Of a stretch of 64,000 bases of DNA, positions 61,818 through 64,000 are shown in pieces. The first letter of the stretch is position 1. Each line of letters starts with the position of its first letter. The notes beneath the pieces were generated by a model, which made no database searches, was not told where the DNA came from, and saw only the letters and a list, made by a program, of their open reading frames with translations. A program made the translations under genes and the position numbers. Location of the stretch: NCBI RefSeq assembly GCF_019430905.1, contig NZ_JAHYCA010000004.1, positions 310,001 through 374,000 of the forward strand, written 5' to 3'. The stretch is from Billgrantia antri (GTDB taxonomy: Bacteria; Pseudomonadota; Gammaproteobacteria; Pseudomonadales; Halomonadaceae).

Positions 61818-62668
61818 CCCTGCGACCCATGCCTGCCCGACTGTATGGCAGATGACGCCTTGGGGCTTAGCAATGGCTGGATCAGCATGCGATCCAGCCT
61901 CAGCTCGCGGGGGTCGCGGAACTCTGCGATGCCGATCGTCATGTTCAGGTGTCCGGCGTCGGGCTGGTCGCGATAGGTGCCGAACAGCCGGTCCCACCAG
62001 GGCAGGTTGAAACCGAAGTTGCTGTCGGTTTCACAGCGCACGATGGAGTGATGGACGCGATGCATGTCCGGCGTCACCACGATGAGGCGTAACCTACGGT
62101 CGAGCCGCTCGGGCAGACGCACGTTACCGTGATTGTACATGGAGGTGGCATTGAGCAGGACCTCGAAGATCAGCACCGCCACGGCCGGCGCTCCCAGCAG
62201 CGTCACCACGGCCACCTTGATGCCCATCGAGATGACGATCTCCAGCGGATGGAAACGCAGGCCGGTGGTGACGTCGAACTCGAGATCCGCGTGGTGCATG
62301 CGATGCAGGCGCCACAGCCAAGGCACGGCATGGAACAGCCGGTGCTGGAAATAGATCGCCGCGTCCAGTAGCAGCACCGAGAGCGGCAGCGCCAGCCACA
62401 GTGGCGCCGGAACCAGGTGGAACAGCCCCCAGCCGCGCTCGGCAGCCACCAGAGCAGCCCCTACCGCCGCCAGGGGAAAGAGCAGGCGCACGGTCAGCGT
62501 ATCCAGCACCAGAATCAGCAGATTGCCGGGCCAGCGCTGCCAGCGCCGTATCCGCTGCTCGCGACGCGCAGCGAGGACTTCCCACAGCGCCATCGCCGCC
62601 AGTACCAGCAGGAAGATGCCGAGGCGGATCAGCGGTTCGTGGCTTTGCAGCGTGTCGCTCATGCTCAT
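61814..62668 (-). CDS. Sterol desaturase/fatty acid hydroxylase family membrane protein
   Basis: A 284-residue membrane di-iron oxygenase. Histidine clusters HRLFH, HRMHH, NHGN and HRVHH form the metal site between four helices. Relatives hydroxylate or desaturate sterols, fatty acids or carotenoids; the substrate is unknown. Two ATGs (62668, 62662) compete; GGAG sits better before the second. It shares its last four bases with the convergent dehydrogenase gene. Confidence 0.92.
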   Translation of the reverse strand: MSMSDTLQSHEPLIRLGIFLLVLAAMALWEVLAARREQRIRRWQRWPGNLLILVLDTLTVRLLFPLAAVGAALVAAERGWGLFHLVPAPLWLALPLSVLLLDAAIYFQHRLFHAVPWLWRLHRMHHADLEFDVTTGLRFHPLEIVISMGIKVAVVTLLGAPAVAVLIFEVLLNATSMYNHGNVRLPERLDRRLRLIVVTPDMHRVHHSIVRCETDSNFGFNLPWWDRLFGTYRDQPDAGHLNMTIGIAEFRDPRELRLDRMLIQPLLSPKASSAIQSGRHGSQG

Positions 62669-62784
62669 GGCTCCGGCGAATCCTGCCCTGATGGTATCGC
62701 TGTCGAGCGGGATTTGTCCCCCACCCCGCCCTTCCGTACACTTGTTTGACTCTCCCCCACACGACGCTACGCCGAGGCATGACC

Positions 62785-63639
<855 letters not shown>

Positions 63640-63642
63640 GCC

Positions 63643-64000
63643 ATGTTCATCGGCCTGTTCGAGACCCTCAGGCGCGCCGGCGTGCCGGTGTCGCTGCGCG
63701 AACTGCTCGACCTGCACGCGGTGGTCGAGCGCGGCGTGGTGTTCGCCGACATGGAGGCGTTCTATCAGGTCGCGCGCACCGTGTTGGTCAAGGACGAGCG
63801 TCACTTCGACCGCTTCGACCGTGCCTTCGCCGCCTGGTTCGACGGCCTGGAAAATCTCGATGCCGCAATCGAGGCGTTGATCCCCGACGACTGGCTGCGC
63901 CGCGAATTCGAGAAACATCTCTCCGAGGAAGAGAAGGCCCAGATCGAGTCGCTGGGCGGACTGGAAAAACTGATCGAAACCTTCAAGCAGCGCCTCGATG
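63643..64000 (+). CDS. VWA (CoxE-like) protein, partial at window edge
   Basis: At least 119 residues; the window ends inside the gene. MFIGLFETLRRAGVPVSLRELLDLHAVVERG and the following DRFDRAFAAWFDG match the N-terminus of CoxE/YehP-like VWA proteins that pair with MoxR ATPases. The VWA MIDAS domain would lie beyond the edge. Three nt after the MoxR stop, so one operon. Confidence 0.85.
   Translation, partial: MFIGLFETLRRAGVPVSLRELLDLHAVVERGVVFADMEAFYQVARTVLVKDERHFDRFDRAFAAWFDGLENLDAAIEALIPDDWLRREFEKHLSEEEKAQIESLGGLEKLIETFKQRLD

Overview
The window is a gene-dense stretch of GC-rich (roughly 60-65%) gammaproteobacterial chromosome. Gene content and protein style point to Halomonadaceae (Halomonas or a close relative). 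The clues are an NhaD-type Na+/H+ antiporter, a KGG-repeat stress protein, a TRAP transporter coupled to gluconokinase, many membrane signalling proteins, and LacI-type GntR and gluconokinase of the enteric/gamma type. The genus is an inference. I see no rRNA, tRNA, CRISPR array, insertion sequence or prophage.

Layout. 1-5.7 kb: GrpB-like protein (cut by the edge), SDR, YbjQ, DCC-family thiol protein, PRC-barrel exported protein, DJ-1/PfpI hydrolase, and a LysE exporter convergent with an AraC regulator. 5.8-9.0 kb: two coupled genes carrying three DUF2795 domains and one C2H2 zinc finger, then a MASE2-GGDEF diguanylate cyclase. 9.0-11.4 kb: DUF2938 membrane protein divergent from a MerR regulator over a textbook 19-bp-spacer MerR promoter, then a frameshifted cytochrome P450. 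11.5-17.3 kb: chemoreceptor, ExoD, serine/threonine dehydratase, and a LysE exporter divergent from a MocR-type regulator. 17.3-18.2 kb: two back-to-back 5'-truncated gene remnants. 18.2-21.4 kb: acetate kinase plus MaoC-Pta, then RidA. 21.6-22.3 kb: a decayed siderophore-binding protein. 22.3-27.1 kb: a complete gluconate module (TRAP dctPQM, gntK, gntR) with a perfect GntR-type palindrome beside its promoter.

27.2-31.3 kb: serine hydrolase coupled to a membrane acyltransferase, YbaK deacylase, M28 peptidase. 31.4-38.9 kb: M50 protease with CBS, PAS-GGDEF protein, SAM methyltransferase, exported protein, GFA protein, GST and SDR (coupled), small membrane protein. 39-45.4 kb: parvulin, Nramp-like transporter, YadGH-type ABC pair, a third diguanylate cyclase, nucleoid protein YejK. 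45.4-50.7 kb: glutamine amidotransferase, a large epimerase-SPW-VKOR-SPW fusion, ABC exporter. 50.7-56.3 kb: TudS/DUF1722 protein, Cache chemoreceptor, K+ channel, KGG-repeat protein, a structured AT-richer intergenic region with opposing terminators, DUF503. 56.5-64 kb: NhaD, second GFA protein, metallophosphoesterase, hemerythrin, DUF1206 protein, 3-hydroxyisobutyrate-dehydrogenase-like enzyme, sterol desaturase-like enzyme, MoxR ATPase and the start of its VWA partner.

The best-supported working unit is the gluconate module: uptake (DctPQM), phosphorylation (GntK) and a repressor (GntR) whose predicted operator overlaps the start of the operon. Other themes are c-di-GMP and chemotaxis input (three diguanylate cyclases, two chemoreceptors, no EAL protein seen) and gene decay (P450 frameshift, nonsense mutation in the siderophore-binding gene, double-truncation scar at 17.76 kb).
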